A stretch of DNA of 64,000 nt from assembly GCA_951217055.1 (NCBI GenBank), contig OX578286.1, forward strand, positions 29,580,720 through 29,644,719. Reading direction: 5' to 3'. A program made the position numbers and the translations under genes. The notes beneath the pieces were generated by a model. It saw only the letters and a list, made by a program, of their open reading frames with translations, did not search any database and was not told the DNA's origin. The DNA comes from Gerris lacustris. Taxonomy: Eukaryota > Arthropoda > Insecta > Hemiptera > Gerridae. The number at the start of each line of letters is the position of its first letter. Within the stretch, counting starts at the first letter, position 1. Below, one piece after another: positions 1-10,204 of the stretch.

Positions 1-211
1 TATTTACGAACTAGTTTTAAAAATTGAGTTTGTTTCTGTGTGGAATTAAGGGAATATTTGAGAACTTGAATTAAAAAAAAAGAAAAAAAACAAACAAACA
101 ACACAATGTGGTTGTTTTGATTTGTTGGGTGTTGCTTGTTTGTTGTGTTTTTGTGAAGTTACGAATGATCTGAATTTGTTTTTGTTTGTTTTGAAGTTAT
201 TTTTCTTATCA
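1..211 (+). promoter_or_regulatory. Upstream region and probable 5' leader of the phosducin-like gene
   Basis: A+T-rich sequence directly upstream of the phosducin-like start codon. It contains two minimal upstream reading frames: ATG TGG TTG TTT TGA at 106-120 and ATG ATC TGA at 165-173. Both end before the main ATG, so if transcription starts upstream of them they could lower translation or force reinitiation. No TATA box or initiator was identified with confidence, and the transcription start is unknown. Confidence 0.4.
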
Positions 212-825
212 ATGGCAACTTTAGAAGATAAAATTTTAGGAGAGAAGACTCATTGCTACTGTAGCAGCAGTGAAAGCGAACACGAAGATGATTCTGATGA
301 AGAATTAGTCTCAAAACCCCAATCAAAACAAACAGGTACGGTCACCGAACCTTATAAATGGGAAGGTATATCGACTAATACCGGACCAAAAGGTGTTATT
401 AAAGATTGGCAAAGGTACAAACAACTCGAAATCGAAAAACGAGACGATCAAGATCGTGAAAGACTTGATTTAATGAAGAAATTATCTTTGACATGCGACA
501 ACAGGCCTCAAGAAGAAGATCCTGAAATAGCTGAACTTCTTGACGACGGATTTCTTCTTCAATATCAGAAACAGCGCATGCAAGAGATGCTCTTGAAAAA
601 ATCAAATTTACCTAAATTCGGTAAACTTTTCGATTTGAAGAATAACAATGATTTTTTGGACGCTATTGATAAGGAGCATCGAGCTGTCACTATTATCATT
701 CATATTTACGAGAACAACATGCCAAGCTGTAAGTGCATGAATGAATGTTTGAATTCGTTGGCTCAGAACTACCCACAAGTTAAGTTCTGTAAATTCGTCG
801 GTTCAGCGGCTGGAATGAGCCACAG
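212..825 (+). CDS. PDCL: Phosducin-like gene, exon 1
   Basis: Encodes residues 1-204 plus two bases of codon 205: the acidic N-terminus, the helical Gbeta-gamma-binding region and the first part of the thioredoxin-like fold. The donor reads CACAG then GTAACT. Continuing past the donor reaches a stop within two codons, so the splice is needed to complete the domain. Confidence 0.9.
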
Positions 826-3800
826 GTAACTATTTAATATAATTCCAATTTATAACTTGAATTTATCATACTTTTACAGTTAATGTGGGTAAGAAGTAGA
901 GTGTGTGGTATTCCTTTGTCCCTAAGTACATTAGACTAAATATCCCGGATAATATTAAGTTAACGCTACGTTCGAGAATCGCTTTTTTTTTTTTTTTTTT
1001 TTTTTTTAAGAACCATTTTATTTTAAGAATATAACATTATAAAAATAAATAAACAATACATTAAAACATTTCTAATTAAATACATATGTATAGCTTAAAT
1101 TAAATTTGTAACATGGTTACTTCTTACGGTAAGACAAAAGCCTGTGTTGTAAGAAGGAGTAGATAATTAATTCTCAATATGTTTAGTTTATAGAAAATCA
1201 TATTGTTCTTTCATTATTAATTATTTTTATTTTTTATATTTAACTAACTAGTATGTTATTTGCAGTTGATATATTTATTGTATTATTTTTATTTTATTAT
1301 TAAATTTTTTTTTTATTTTTTTTATTTTTATTATTCCAGATAATGGATTATGTAATGTTTAATTTTATTTTTGAAGAGTTTAATTTTATTTTTGAAGAGT
1401 TTATTGCTTGGCGGGGCAACTTTGTTTAATTTGTGCCATCTTTTCTATAAACTGCCTCGTATTCTTAAGTTTTACCAATATCCCTTTGTCAATTGTTACT
1501 AGGCATCTCGTGGCTCTCTCATGGACGTGATTTTATTGTAATAAATAAGTCGGTAGTTAAAGAGGATGATTGTAGTGCAGTCTAGTAGTGTAAGAGCCAC
1601 CTTGCATTCTTACTAATCCACTAACCACACATTTCCTTTACCACTATTATAAATTATATTTTTTAAGTTTTAGGTAGTATTCATACTACAGAAAGATTAA
1701 ATTTTACTTTAAATCAAGATTACTTTAGATCAAGATTGAAAGCCTGGATTCGGGACTTTGTGTTGGTAAGGACAGAGAAAAATCATTCTCCAGTATGGCT
1801 CAGTTGGTAAGACCACCTGTAACGGATATCTAGGAGGCCTGTGGTTCAAGTCCCGGTGCTGGGGTCTATTTTTCTCTGTATGTCTCCCATAGTTAATTAT
1901 AATTTGATTTATAGTAACATTTAATCTTTCCGTAGTATGAATACTACCTATAACTTAAAAATTTGAATTTCTAATTGATTGTACTAGGTACAGGTACTAA
2001 TTGAGTACTTTTTAATTATAAGCGTTAATTCTCGGTCTAGTTCTATTGCCGTGAATATTTGGCTTACTAGATTTGTAGAAATGATTGAAAGCTTGAATTC
2101 GGGACTTTGTATCGGTAACGACAGAGAAAAATCATTCTCCAGTATAACTCAGTTGGTAAGAGCGCCTGTAACGGATATAAAGGAGGCCCGTGGTTCAAGT
2201 CCCGGTGCTGGGATCTATTTTTCTCTGTATGTTTCCCGTAGTTAATGATAATCATAATTTGATTTAAACTATTATAAAATGGATCACTTGACTGCACAAA
2301 CATTTATGCTTTCATCTAGTTAAAATTTTACTTGCCTGTTTCAATTTTACATTAGATGATGCATATGAAGTTTTATTAAAAATGTTACGTTAGAACGTAA
2401 GATGCCGGTAAAAACGTTGTTTTCTCTATTTTAAATGTGTACAGCTACTTTAATAGTTGTAACAATCTTTATCACTTCATAGCTATGTCTCTGATGGTTT
2501 TAAATCTTAATACATATACAGTTGGATTTTAGACGCTCATACCAGTTCTCAGTTGACCAATCATCATCTTACAGAATTAATGCGAGTGTATTTAACAAAT
2601 TTTTCCAAGATTTTGACCAAAGTTTATTTAATTTTAATTATTATAATTTTGAAATAATTCATGCAAATACCTTATTATAGGATGATGAAAATTTCCCGAA
2701 AAAAATTAATTACCTTGAAGTCATTATTGATAAAAAAAAGGACCGGTCATGCACTATGACTTAATGAGCGAATTTTCAAAGAAATCTGCGAATTATTGGC
2801 TTATGATAATATAGGAAAATTTTGGTTTATCATTTGGATGGGTGAAAAAAAAAAAAAAAAAAAATTGGTACACAGGGGTCCGGGGTTCAAAAGTCAAAAT
2901 AGTATTCACCCTTCAAGATGCATGTCGTTGGAAAGCTCTTTAAGAGTACAGTAATAGTTGTTATGTACACTTTTGTCATATTTTCATATAAGATGGGGGT
3001 GAAATGAGAAAAAACATGTTTTTTTATGCTATTTTTGACCCTAAATTGTCAATAAATGGACGCCAAAAATTCTGGCCAACAAACCTCATCCTTTCTTTTA
3101 ATATTCTTGACATTTTTAAATTTATTTGGATTTTTTAAGTGCATCCTAGGGTGAGATATCGTCTGGAGTGACACATGCCTACTTAAAGAAGTGTTAAATT
3201 TCAGGAATATATTAAGAATGGTCTAAAACGGATTTCCACTGAGAAAATTTTCAAAAACTTGCATTACAAAAATGTTGAAGCCATTGCAATATCTTGATTT
3301 TCTTCGAAATTTCAGTAAAATATATGTGACCCCCCACCCCTGGGGGTTCTACTCAAAGGCCCTTTAATTTTAGGTTTCTGTAAAAAGTACAAAAAGAAAC
3401 CTTATATAATGGCTCTGTCTGTCTGTCTGGCCGTTGCTTGTTTTAATTCATAAACTACTATAGCTAGGAACATGAAATTCAGCACACAGGTGCATCTCGG
3501 CATTTGAGACAACTAGACACATTTTGGATTTTTCACACTTAATATTTTCAAGATGGCGGCCAATATGGGGGTTGAATAAAAACAAGTTTTTAGTCACCAT
3601 GACATGTTATATATCAATTTAAAAGTATTGAAATGAAGAAAAAGAATATGCAACTATTAAAATTTCACACGTAATATTTTTAAGATGGTGGGCGACTAAA
3701 AAAAGTTTTTATTAACTATGACATGTTATACATCAACTTAAAGGTCTTGCAGTGTAGAAAAAGAATATGCAATTATTAAAATTTTCAAGATGGCAGGTGA

Positions 3801-4374
3801 TAAACATTGTTTTAGTTACCATAACATGTTATACATCAATTTAAAGGTCTTGAAGAGTAGAAAAATAATATTACTATTAAAATTAGTGTAATTATATTAC
3901 ACTTAATAATTTTAACTTTAATGTACAGAAACCGGCGATTATCGCCCCACGCACTTACGTGAAGCGCACCTTACTTGTTTTGTTTCATTTTCTTCCACCT
4001 GATTTTTTTTGATTTTCTAATAGAGCAGGATGGGGAAATAGAGAAATGTTATTTTCATAATGCTTAATAATATATGAAATCATAAAAAGTACTTGGATAC
4101 TTGTACGTCCCTGTGTTTTATGGGTTTTTTTTTTCATATAGTTGTAGGCCTTATAAATTTAAGTATTAACAAGGAAATGCTTTCTTACAGGTTTAAAATG
4201 GACGGTGTTCCGGCGCTTCTGGTCTATAAAGGAGGTCAAGTGATCGGTAACTTTGTTCGAGTGACTAACGAACTCGGTGAAGAATTCTACGAAGGTGATG
4301 TTGAGAACTTCCTCGTAGAACACGGGATGATTGTCGACAGGTCGTTCGTACCTTCCATCGTTCAACCGGCATGA
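212..4374 (+). CDS. PDCL: Phosducin-like protein (PDCL/PhLP1 type), two coding exons
   Basis: Spliced CDS joins 212-825 to 4191-4374, giving 265 residues. Phosducin-like protein 1 is a cytosolic co-chaperone: with the CCT chaperonin it helps fold G-protein beta subunits and assemble Gbeta-gamma. Seen here: an acidic serine-rich stretch near residues 18-32 (SSSESEHEDDSDEE), typical of the CK2-phosphorylated N-terminus of this family; the family motif TGPKGVIKDW near residue 57; a charged helical region; then a thioredoxin-like domain from about residue 136 (FGKLFDL) that ends in LLVYKGG and EEFYEGDVENFL. ATG 212 is the first in-frame ATG. The intron has GT at 826-827 and AG at 4189-4190, and splits an Arg codon. 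Length is somewhat below the roughly 300 residues of vertebrate PDCL. A PDCL2/3 paralogue is less likely given the N-terminal motif. Confidence 0.9.
895..947 (+). repeat. Fragment of family M module (internal unit 3)
   Basis: Within the phosducin-like intron. It reads like the internal unit of the M elements, with ATTCCTTTGTCCC, then AAGTACATTAGACTAAATATCCC. No terminal inverted repeats flank it, so it is a fragment. A run of 20 or more T residues follows at about 985-1008. Confidence 0.6.
1555..2530 (-). repeat. Family D repeat, interrupted by the composite tRNA-like element
   Basis: The segments 1555-1653 and 2268-2530 match the uninterrupted stretch near 56245-56490, including 'gtagtgcag', 'gagccacc' and 'ccactcaccacaca'-like text followed by an 'ACGTTA...ACGTAAGAT' segment. 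The match resumes exactly after the 614-bp insert, which shows that the composite element landed in an older family D copy. Both halves lie in the phosducin-like intron. Confidence 0.6.
1654..2267. mobile_element. Composite tRNA-like palindromic element, dimeric copy
   Basis: The insert is flanked by an 11-bp direct duplication ACTATTATAAA (1643-1653 and 2268-2278). It holds two tRNA-like cores (about 1790-1863 and 2139-2213). Unit 1 is bounded by inverted repeats beginning TAGGTAGTATTCATACTAC (1672) and ending in the complement near 1951. Each core has an A-box-like CTCAGTTGGTAAGA and a B-box-like GGTTCAAGTCC, followed by TTTTT inside CTATTTTTCTCTG. Core 2 can form a 7-bp acceptor-like stem (CCAGTAT with GTGCTGG). 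The long duplication suggests LINE-type (SINE-like) insertion, while the inverted repeats look MITE-like. Confidence 0.6.
2830..3355. repeat. Unclassified interspersed repeat in the phosducin-like intron
   Basis: Contains a poly-A run (about 2846-2863) and text such as 'catgtcgttggaaagctc' and 'tcatataagatgggggtg'. A diverged inverted relative lies at about 32200-32580 ('gacatgcatcatgaagggtg', 'cctcttatatgaaaaatatgac'). No reading frame or clear termini were found. Confidence 0.45.
3362..3988 (+). repeat. Family A interspersed repeat, longest copy
   Basis: Begins TTTTAGGTTTCTGTA and soon returns AAGAAACC, giving a 5' hairpin. A (TCTG)n run follows, then 'ctatagctaggaacatgaaatt'. Three internal repeats of about 110 bp each contain 'catgacatgttatacatcaa' and 'caagatggcgg'. 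The end is near CACGCACTTACGTGAAGCG. Inverted copies lie at 24290-24722 and 25821-26165. It is non-coding; a Helitron-like or other non-autonomous DNA element is possible, but the class is not resolved. Confidence 0.6.
4191..4374 (+). CDS. PDCL: Phosducin-like gene, exon 2 (terminal coding exon)
   Basis: Acceptor TTTCTTACAG ends at 4190. The exon completes the split Arg codon and then encodes FKMDGVPALLVYKGGQVI and the rest of the thioredoxin-like domain, ending in TGA at 4372-4374. The VPALLVYKGG and EEFYEGDVENFL segments match the end of the phosducin fold. Confidence 0.9.
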
Positions 4375-5679
4375 TTACGATAAGTTAAAGTTCGGAAAAA
4401 CAAAAAGAACAAAAATCTCTTTTAAAAAAAGAATATCCAGAGCTTTCATTTTATATCTACCCCCACTTTGGAATTGACTTAAAAAAATAACCCCGGGTTT
4501 TTTTTTTTTACTTTATTTCTTTATTATTATTTTAAATATAACTAGTTTCTTTATTAAGCTTTACTTAAATTAGAACGAAAAATTTTCTCTACATTAAAAT
4601 CCTGATCAAAATAGATTTCTCGAAAATGCCTACTTAAATATTATTTTTATTTTACAGAGAAACTATAATAATAATCCAAAGTAATAAATAAACATAGATT
4701 TCTATATCTAAATAAAAAAAGCTTCGACATTCTTTATAAATTACGATTTATAAGTCACAACTAACAGGGTCAAATCAATGTTAAAGAAAAAGCAATGCTC
4801 CGTTGTTTTTTTTTAAGAAAAAGTTATCACAGCTTTAGTAATATAGAATGCACATTGATAACATGAAATCATTTTTTACTATGTTATTGTAGATATAAAA
4901 AGAAATTTTCAGTATGTTATTGATGAGTAAAAATTAAATTAAATTATTTAAATAAATGTTGAATTTATTTATTTGACTGAGTATAATTATGTTCTTTAAT
5001 TCCCACCTGAATATAAAAGTATTCCGCACTAACCTTATGGAAAGTGGTTTCTTTGGTTAAATTTAACGTTAAAATATTTTGTAGTTCTAGAATATAAATA
5101 ATAGGTTGAAAATATTACTTGTTAAAAGTTTTTAACATAAGAGCATAAAAAAGGTAAATTTAATACTTTTTTTCACTAGGGCTTTTTAAATTTTTAAATG
5201 AAATTAAATTCAGAGAATGAAAAATCCTTGGTTTTATGACTAAAAAGCTTTTGAATTTTGACTAGATAGGTTTGGTAGGAAGTAACACAATATTATTGTC
5301 ACCACAATTTTTTTTTTTTTTATTAAAACTCACAAACGTGTTTTGACATATATCATCTTGAGTGTGTGTGTAAACTTTGTAAGAGTGTTGTGTTACACAG
5401 TGTTGTGTTACAATGTTGTGTACTTACTGCTGTGTTACTATTTACCAACCACTCTAGTCATAATTATGAATTGACCACAAAATCTCAGTCAAAACAACTA
5501 ATTATTTAAAAAGCTTTTGAATTTCCTTGTAATATTGATGTATTCTTATAACAAAATTAATATATATATTCATTTTTATGTAAAATTATGTATACAATCT
5601 TTACACAATTGTGCGGGTATTCTACTATGTGAAAGTCTAATAACATTTTTTTTAATGTGTTTTATATTTATAAATAAAA
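4375..5679 (+). other. 3' untranslated region of the phosducin-like gene, then A+T-rich sequence
   Basis: Candidate poly(A) signals AATAAA occur at 4683-4688, 4687-4692 and 4711-4716, about 310-340 bases after the stop. The remainder is A+T-rich with a short GTGTTGTGTTAC repeat at about 5376-5440. No gene was seen. Confidence 0.5.
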
Positions 5680-6263
5680 TAGTCAGGGTGCCCATAGGCA
5701 AAAAAGTAACTTATACATACTCTTTCCAAACCTTTTTGTATGGCTTGTTTAGGCCAAATCTGACACCGTTTTCCTCTGTGACTTTTTTTAATTTTGGGGC
5801 GTTTTTTTTTTATTTGAACCCTAAAATTTTGACGCGTCAGACTAGAAAATCGGAAAAAGTTCTGCGTCAGACAATATTAAAATGTTGATTTATAGGGTTC
5901 AAATAATGTATCTTGAGAAATTCAGCCAGTTATTAATTAATGATATTATTTAATTTTAATTAATAATAATGGATATTTATTAATATGAACTAATATTAAT
6001 TAATGATTAATAACCAGCTGATTTTCTCAAGATACATTATTTGAACCCTATAAATCAACATTTTAATATTGTCTGACGCAGAACTTTTTCCGATTTTCAA
6101 GTCTGACGCGTCAAAATTTTAGGGTTCAAATAAAAAAAAAACGCCCCAAAACTAAAAAAAGTCACAGAGGAAAACGGTGTCAGACTTTGCCTAAACAAGC
6201 CATACAAAAAGGTTTGGAAAGAGTATGTATAAGTTACTTTTTTGCCTATGGGCACCCTGACTA
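5680..6263. mobile_element. Large foldback (palindromic) MITE, 584 bp
   Basis: The left arm from 5680 (TAGTCAGGGTGCCCATAGGC) is repeated in reverse complement ending at 6263. The arms of about 255 bp are nearly identical and meet at an A+T-rich centre (about 5935-6010). Flanking TA on both sides is compatible with a TA target duplication. The arms include GACGCGTCAGAC and CTGCGTCAGAC. No coding capacity; the only reading frame across the left arm is short and is not a gene. Near identity of the arms implies a young insertion or arm homogenisation. Confidence 0.8.
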
Positions 6264-6872
6264 AAAACACAAAAACTGATAATTACTATTAATATCTTAA
6301 ATTTAAAGATAAAATTAAGCTTTAATAATTAAAATATATATTGTTTTTGTATTATTATCATAGCTGTGATAATTTTCATTCAGGAGCAAACAATTATGTT
6401 AATGTGGAAAAAAAAAAAATCTATCGTTAACTAAATTTTTTTGTAGAAATTTAAATTATTAGTAAAATAGAACATGAAATCTCAATTTAAAATTGATATG
6501 AATAAGATATTGTTATTTCTATACAATTTAGGATGATTAAAGAGTGAAATATGCTATAAGGGCCTAATTACAGTAGTTTTGATGACCCTAATTATATTAT
6601 ATTGGTCATATCGTCTATTGAGACTACTAACGGAAACCTAAATTTACTAATATTTATTTGTTAAGTATCAGTATTAAATATTGCAATTAATTGTAAAGTT
6701 ATTTTCTATTAACACTTGAATATCATGTTTAGGGCTTCTGTATATTAGGGTAAGAGTACCTTCTTGATAGTTGGTACAAAAGTGTGGAGACAACACTTTT
6801 TAAAACTTTACCTTTAAAAAAAAATCCAAAATTTGAGTTATAGATTTGTAGTATTTACATGATGAACATGTG
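6264..6872. other. A+T-rich sequence, no feature recognised
   Basis: Simple A+T-rich sequence with no ORF, tandem array or recognisable repeat terminus. Confidence 0.4.
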
Positions 6873-7347
6873 GGTACTCTTTTACTTTGTTACCCATCTT
6901 TTTTATTTTGAAATTATGTGTACAGAGGGGAGTAACAATCTAAAGAAGTTGTACGGAGTGTTCTTCTTTAGACTGTTACTCCCCTTATAAAATCAGAAGG
7001 GGATAACAATCTAAAGGAGGTGTACAAAATGTTCTTCTTTAGACTGTTACTCCCCTTATAAAAATCAGAAGGGGATAACAATCTAAAGGAGGTGTACAAA
7101 ATGTTCTTCTTTTGACTGTTACTTCCTTTATAAAAACAGAAGGGTGATATTCCTTTGTCTCAAAGTACATTAGACTAAATATCACTTTGTCCTAATTGTT
7201 ATTTGTTTTGTTACCCATCCTACTTTTTCAACATTTTATGGATGTCAATATAGAGGGGTAACAAAGTAAAAGAGGCGTATAGAGGGACGTACTTTGTTAT
7301 CCACACCTTTTTTACTTTTATGGTGGGTAACAAAGTAAAAAAGTACC
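6873..7347. mobile_element. M3-type MITE with an amplified M1 module array
   Basis: The left end GGTACTCTTTTACTTTGTTACC and the right end (reverse complement GGTACTTTTTTACTTTGTTACC) form terminal inverted repeats. The flanking 8-mers AACATGTG (6865-6872) and AAAATGTG (7348-7355) match at 7 of 8 positions. Inside, about 75 bp containing AGGGGAGTAACAATCTAAAG and its inverted partner is present about three times (6924-7145), followed by the unit with ATTCCTTTGTCTC. A related GTAACAAAGTAAAAGAGG palindrome lies at 7257-7310. Confidence 0.7.
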
Positions 7348-7500
7348 AAAATGTGTTGTTTGATGAAACAAGTAGATATCATTGGCTAAAATTAATATTA
7401 AATATTTGGCTGATTTACAGTCTTTTGCGTGGTTTGAGGTGGTTAAACACCCTCCCTTAATCTGTATTGGAGACTCCAAATTTTCTGCCACAATTAAATG

Positions 7501-7521
7501 GGGGAGGGGGGGGGGGGGGTA
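7501..7521 (+). repeat. Poly-G tract
   Basis: A run of about 20 bases that is almost all G, interrupted by a single A (GGGGGAGGGGGG...). It is rare in this A+T-rich background and could form a G-quadruplex or be a length-unstable site. Confidence 0.7.
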
Positions 7522-7794
7522 AGATACTCTTCCTGTTTTTGTAAGATACTCTTTCTTTGTTAATGAGCTGCACCTTTTCCTAGCCAATATGTGTAATCTG
7601 TAATCAGATAGAAAAATACTGGACTTTTACTGTGGTGCATTATCAAAAAGTATAGCAGTAATTACTTTCGAACATCAATTACACCTGATAAAGTGACCCT
7701 AACCCTCATCCATATTATATACAGTTGTGAGCCTAAGCCTTTCATGGGCCTGTTGCATCAATAATTAATTCAAAATATATATTTTGTATTTAGT

Positions 7795-8000
7795 CTTAGG
7801 CCCAGTTCTCACAAGCGCCTTTTAGACGAAGTGTCTTCGAGTGTATGGGTGGCAGTAGGACGTTTCAGACATGACACTGAGTTGGTGTGGGGGCGTCAGA
7901 TTTAAATGACGCTGATACCTGAGAACGCTACTACGCTACGTCCCTCACCCTGGACGCAGTATACAGCATCCAAAAGACGCTACTGTGAACAAGGCCTAAG
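7795..8000. mobile_element. MITE with CTTAGGCC termini, 206 bp
   Basis: Starts CTTAGGCCCAGTTCTCAC and ends in GTGAACAAGGCCTAAG; the complement of the end begins CTTAGGCCTTGTTCAC, so the inverted termini run about 35 bp with mismatches. The interior is GC-richer than the flanks, with several GACG/CGTC motifs. No clear target duplication was found. Confidence 0.65.
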
Positions 8001-8622
8001 TTTACCAAAGAAATATTTGTTAACTCTTCATCTGATAATACTTCACATCTTATGATATCTTTTGGCCTGTAATTTCTACTTCTTTGACCTTAATAACATT
8101 AATTGTTAATATATTAATAATGAGTAAATTGTAGGTCCTGAAGACATCTTAAGAGGAGATGAAATATTTCCAAATGAGTAGTTAACTTATATTTCTTCAT
8201 ACCCTTAAGACCTATAAATATATTTAATAATTATGGTTTATATAATTGTGGTTAATTGACAATAAACAATTCAATTTTGCTATTTTTGTTTTGCCATGAG
8301 TAAGTTCGACAAATTCAATAAATTTTTGCGCTAAAGAGGTGTATGAACCCAATAAGTTGTCAGGGATTTGATTCTTTTTTGTCTACTTAAAAACCTAAAA
8401 AGAGGCTATTTTTTTTTAATGTTTTCCCTTTTGCATATTTTACTCTTCATTAATTATTATTATTTTTAAAATTTATTATTATAATTACTGCCAATTTTTA
8501 ATATAATTTATTTTATTTTTGTTTTAAAACTCAAAGTACTGCTTTCTTTTTTGTTAAGAATATATATTTTGTATCTCGCTTTAAATTTTTAACTTCTAAG
8601 TTATATATTAGTTATATATTAG

Positions 8623-8702
<80 letters not shown>

Positions 8703-9069
8703 TCTTTTATTTTGTTGGGATGCCAGTAAGTTCTATATATAAGTATGAATCAAAATGTAGGATTATATTTCCTGAAATTTATTATTACTATTATTTTTTT
8801 ATATTAAAATAAATTTAAATTAAATAAGTTTGCTTTTTATTATTATTTTTTTGTTTGCATTTTTTTATATTTTTTTCTTTATGTTAATTATTATAATTTA
8901 AATATACTTTTTTTAATTTTTTTTTTTATTTATGTGTATACATAAAAATTGTTTTTAAGATGGCTTTCTTAGCTAAAAGAGGAGACGGAAGACAGACAAT
9001 TAGACAATGAGAAAAAGACTTCAATTGAGTCCATGTCTCTTTGGTAGGGTTCAGATAAGAAGTTAATGT
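8001..9069. other. A+T-rich sequence with a long (TA)n microsatellite
   Basis: The (TA)n run occupies about 8621-8700 after two 'agttatata' repeats. The rest is A+T-rich with no ORF or recognisable element. Confidence 0.6.
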
Positions 9070-9301
9070 GGCACTTTATAGATTGTTACTCCCCTTATAA
9101 AAAAGCAAACAGAGGGAGTAACAATCTAAGGAAGGTGTACAGAACGTTCTTCTTTAGACTGTTACTCCCCTTAAAAAAGAAGTGTGATATTCCTTTGTCC
9201 CAAAGTACATTGGTCTAAACATCCCTTTGTCTTAATAGTTATTTAGTTAGTCATTTATATTATAAAAATAACATAAGGGAGTAACAATTTAAAGAACTGC
9301 T
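9070..9301. mobile_element. Family M (M1) MITE copy
   Basis: Runs from GGCACTTTATAGATTGTTAC to a diverged right end AACAATTTAAAGAACTGCT. Module order is: inverted TTACTCCCC/GGGAGTAAC pair, CTTCTTTAGACTGTTACTCC, then the CCTTTGTCCCAAAGTACATT unit. No clean 8-bp duplication at this copy, consistent with age. Confidence 0.7.
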
Positions 9302-9567
9302 GATAATATTCTAATATAATTGTCTTAGAATATAAAGTTCCTACCTAAGTGAAGACCAGCATTCGTTTTTAGGAGGCAGGTCTCCAGCCTCTTCTGTCCC
9401 TTTTTTTGTTGTGAAAGCAGCCTAAAATATTTGGGGTGATTTAGTGAGCTTGAGGATTTAGAGTTAATGTAATATTAAGGAAGTTTTTGGTTTGTAAATT
9501 GCTTCTTACTTGTCAATAATTCTCTGACTTCCTGAAATAGGTAGAAATCTGGTACAGTTATTCTGTA

Positions 9568-9871
9568 AAAGCCGCTTTAGACGATCAACTTAGTTGTCAA
9601 CCATGTTTAAGTCAATGGTCGCCTGTAGATAGGTGGATGGTTGAAATTTCATGTTGATTCACAGTGGTGTTATTTGTGGTAGGAGCCTCATCTTCTTTAC
9701 TTTGTGATAATATCGAGGTATAACAATTCTTCACCCATTTTAAACCTAAAAATCCTGAATAAACTCTATATTTGGTAGATAACTTTGTAAAAGTAATGTT
9801 TGGGTTAAATGTTTTTAACTTGGTTGACCAGCTATATTGACAACCAAGTTGATCGTCTATAGGCCACTTAA
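9568..9871. mobile_element. MITE with TAGACGATCAACTT inverted ends, 304 bp
   Basis: The left end reads GCTTTAGACGATCAACTTAG then TTGTC. The right end is the complement of CTATAGACGATCAACTTGG then TTGTC. The interior is unique, A+T-rich and non-coding. The transposase class was not assigned. Confidence 0.65.
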
Positions 9872-10204
9872 GAGGTATTTGAATTTCAACTCCTAAAAGA
9901 GATGGGGAGGATATAGATAAAGTTTGACCGCAAGCTAGGAAATTGAAATTTTAGAACATAAGGAACCACTCAAAAGGAAAAGTTCACTCTTAATTGTAGG
10001 AAGGTCACCCTTAATTGTGGTAAGGGGGTTTACAAGCCCAGTCTAAATCTACTGCTTTAAGAAGTTAAGGTTTTATTAAAATCTTAAGAACATAAGTTCC
10101 TACTAAGAAGAATTTTATAAGGAATTTGAATCCTAATAAGAGGAGGGTTCATAATTTGAGAGGGAAGCTAAAAATAAAAGAGCAAGAGTAGAGTAAGGAA
10201 CAAA
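9872..10204. other. No feature recognised
   Basis: Purine-rich, A+T-rich sequence. No ORF, tandem repeat or element terminus was seen. Confidence 0.35.

Noticed and set aside
1790..1863. Functional tRNA gene
   Set aside because: The anticodon arm does not pair properly and the sequence recurs inside a repeat element, so it is tRNA-derived rather than a tRNA gene.
5517..5888. 123-codon plus-strand frame
   Set aside because: It lacks an ATG start and its second half lies in a palindrome arm; hydrophobic residues come from A+T-rich codons.
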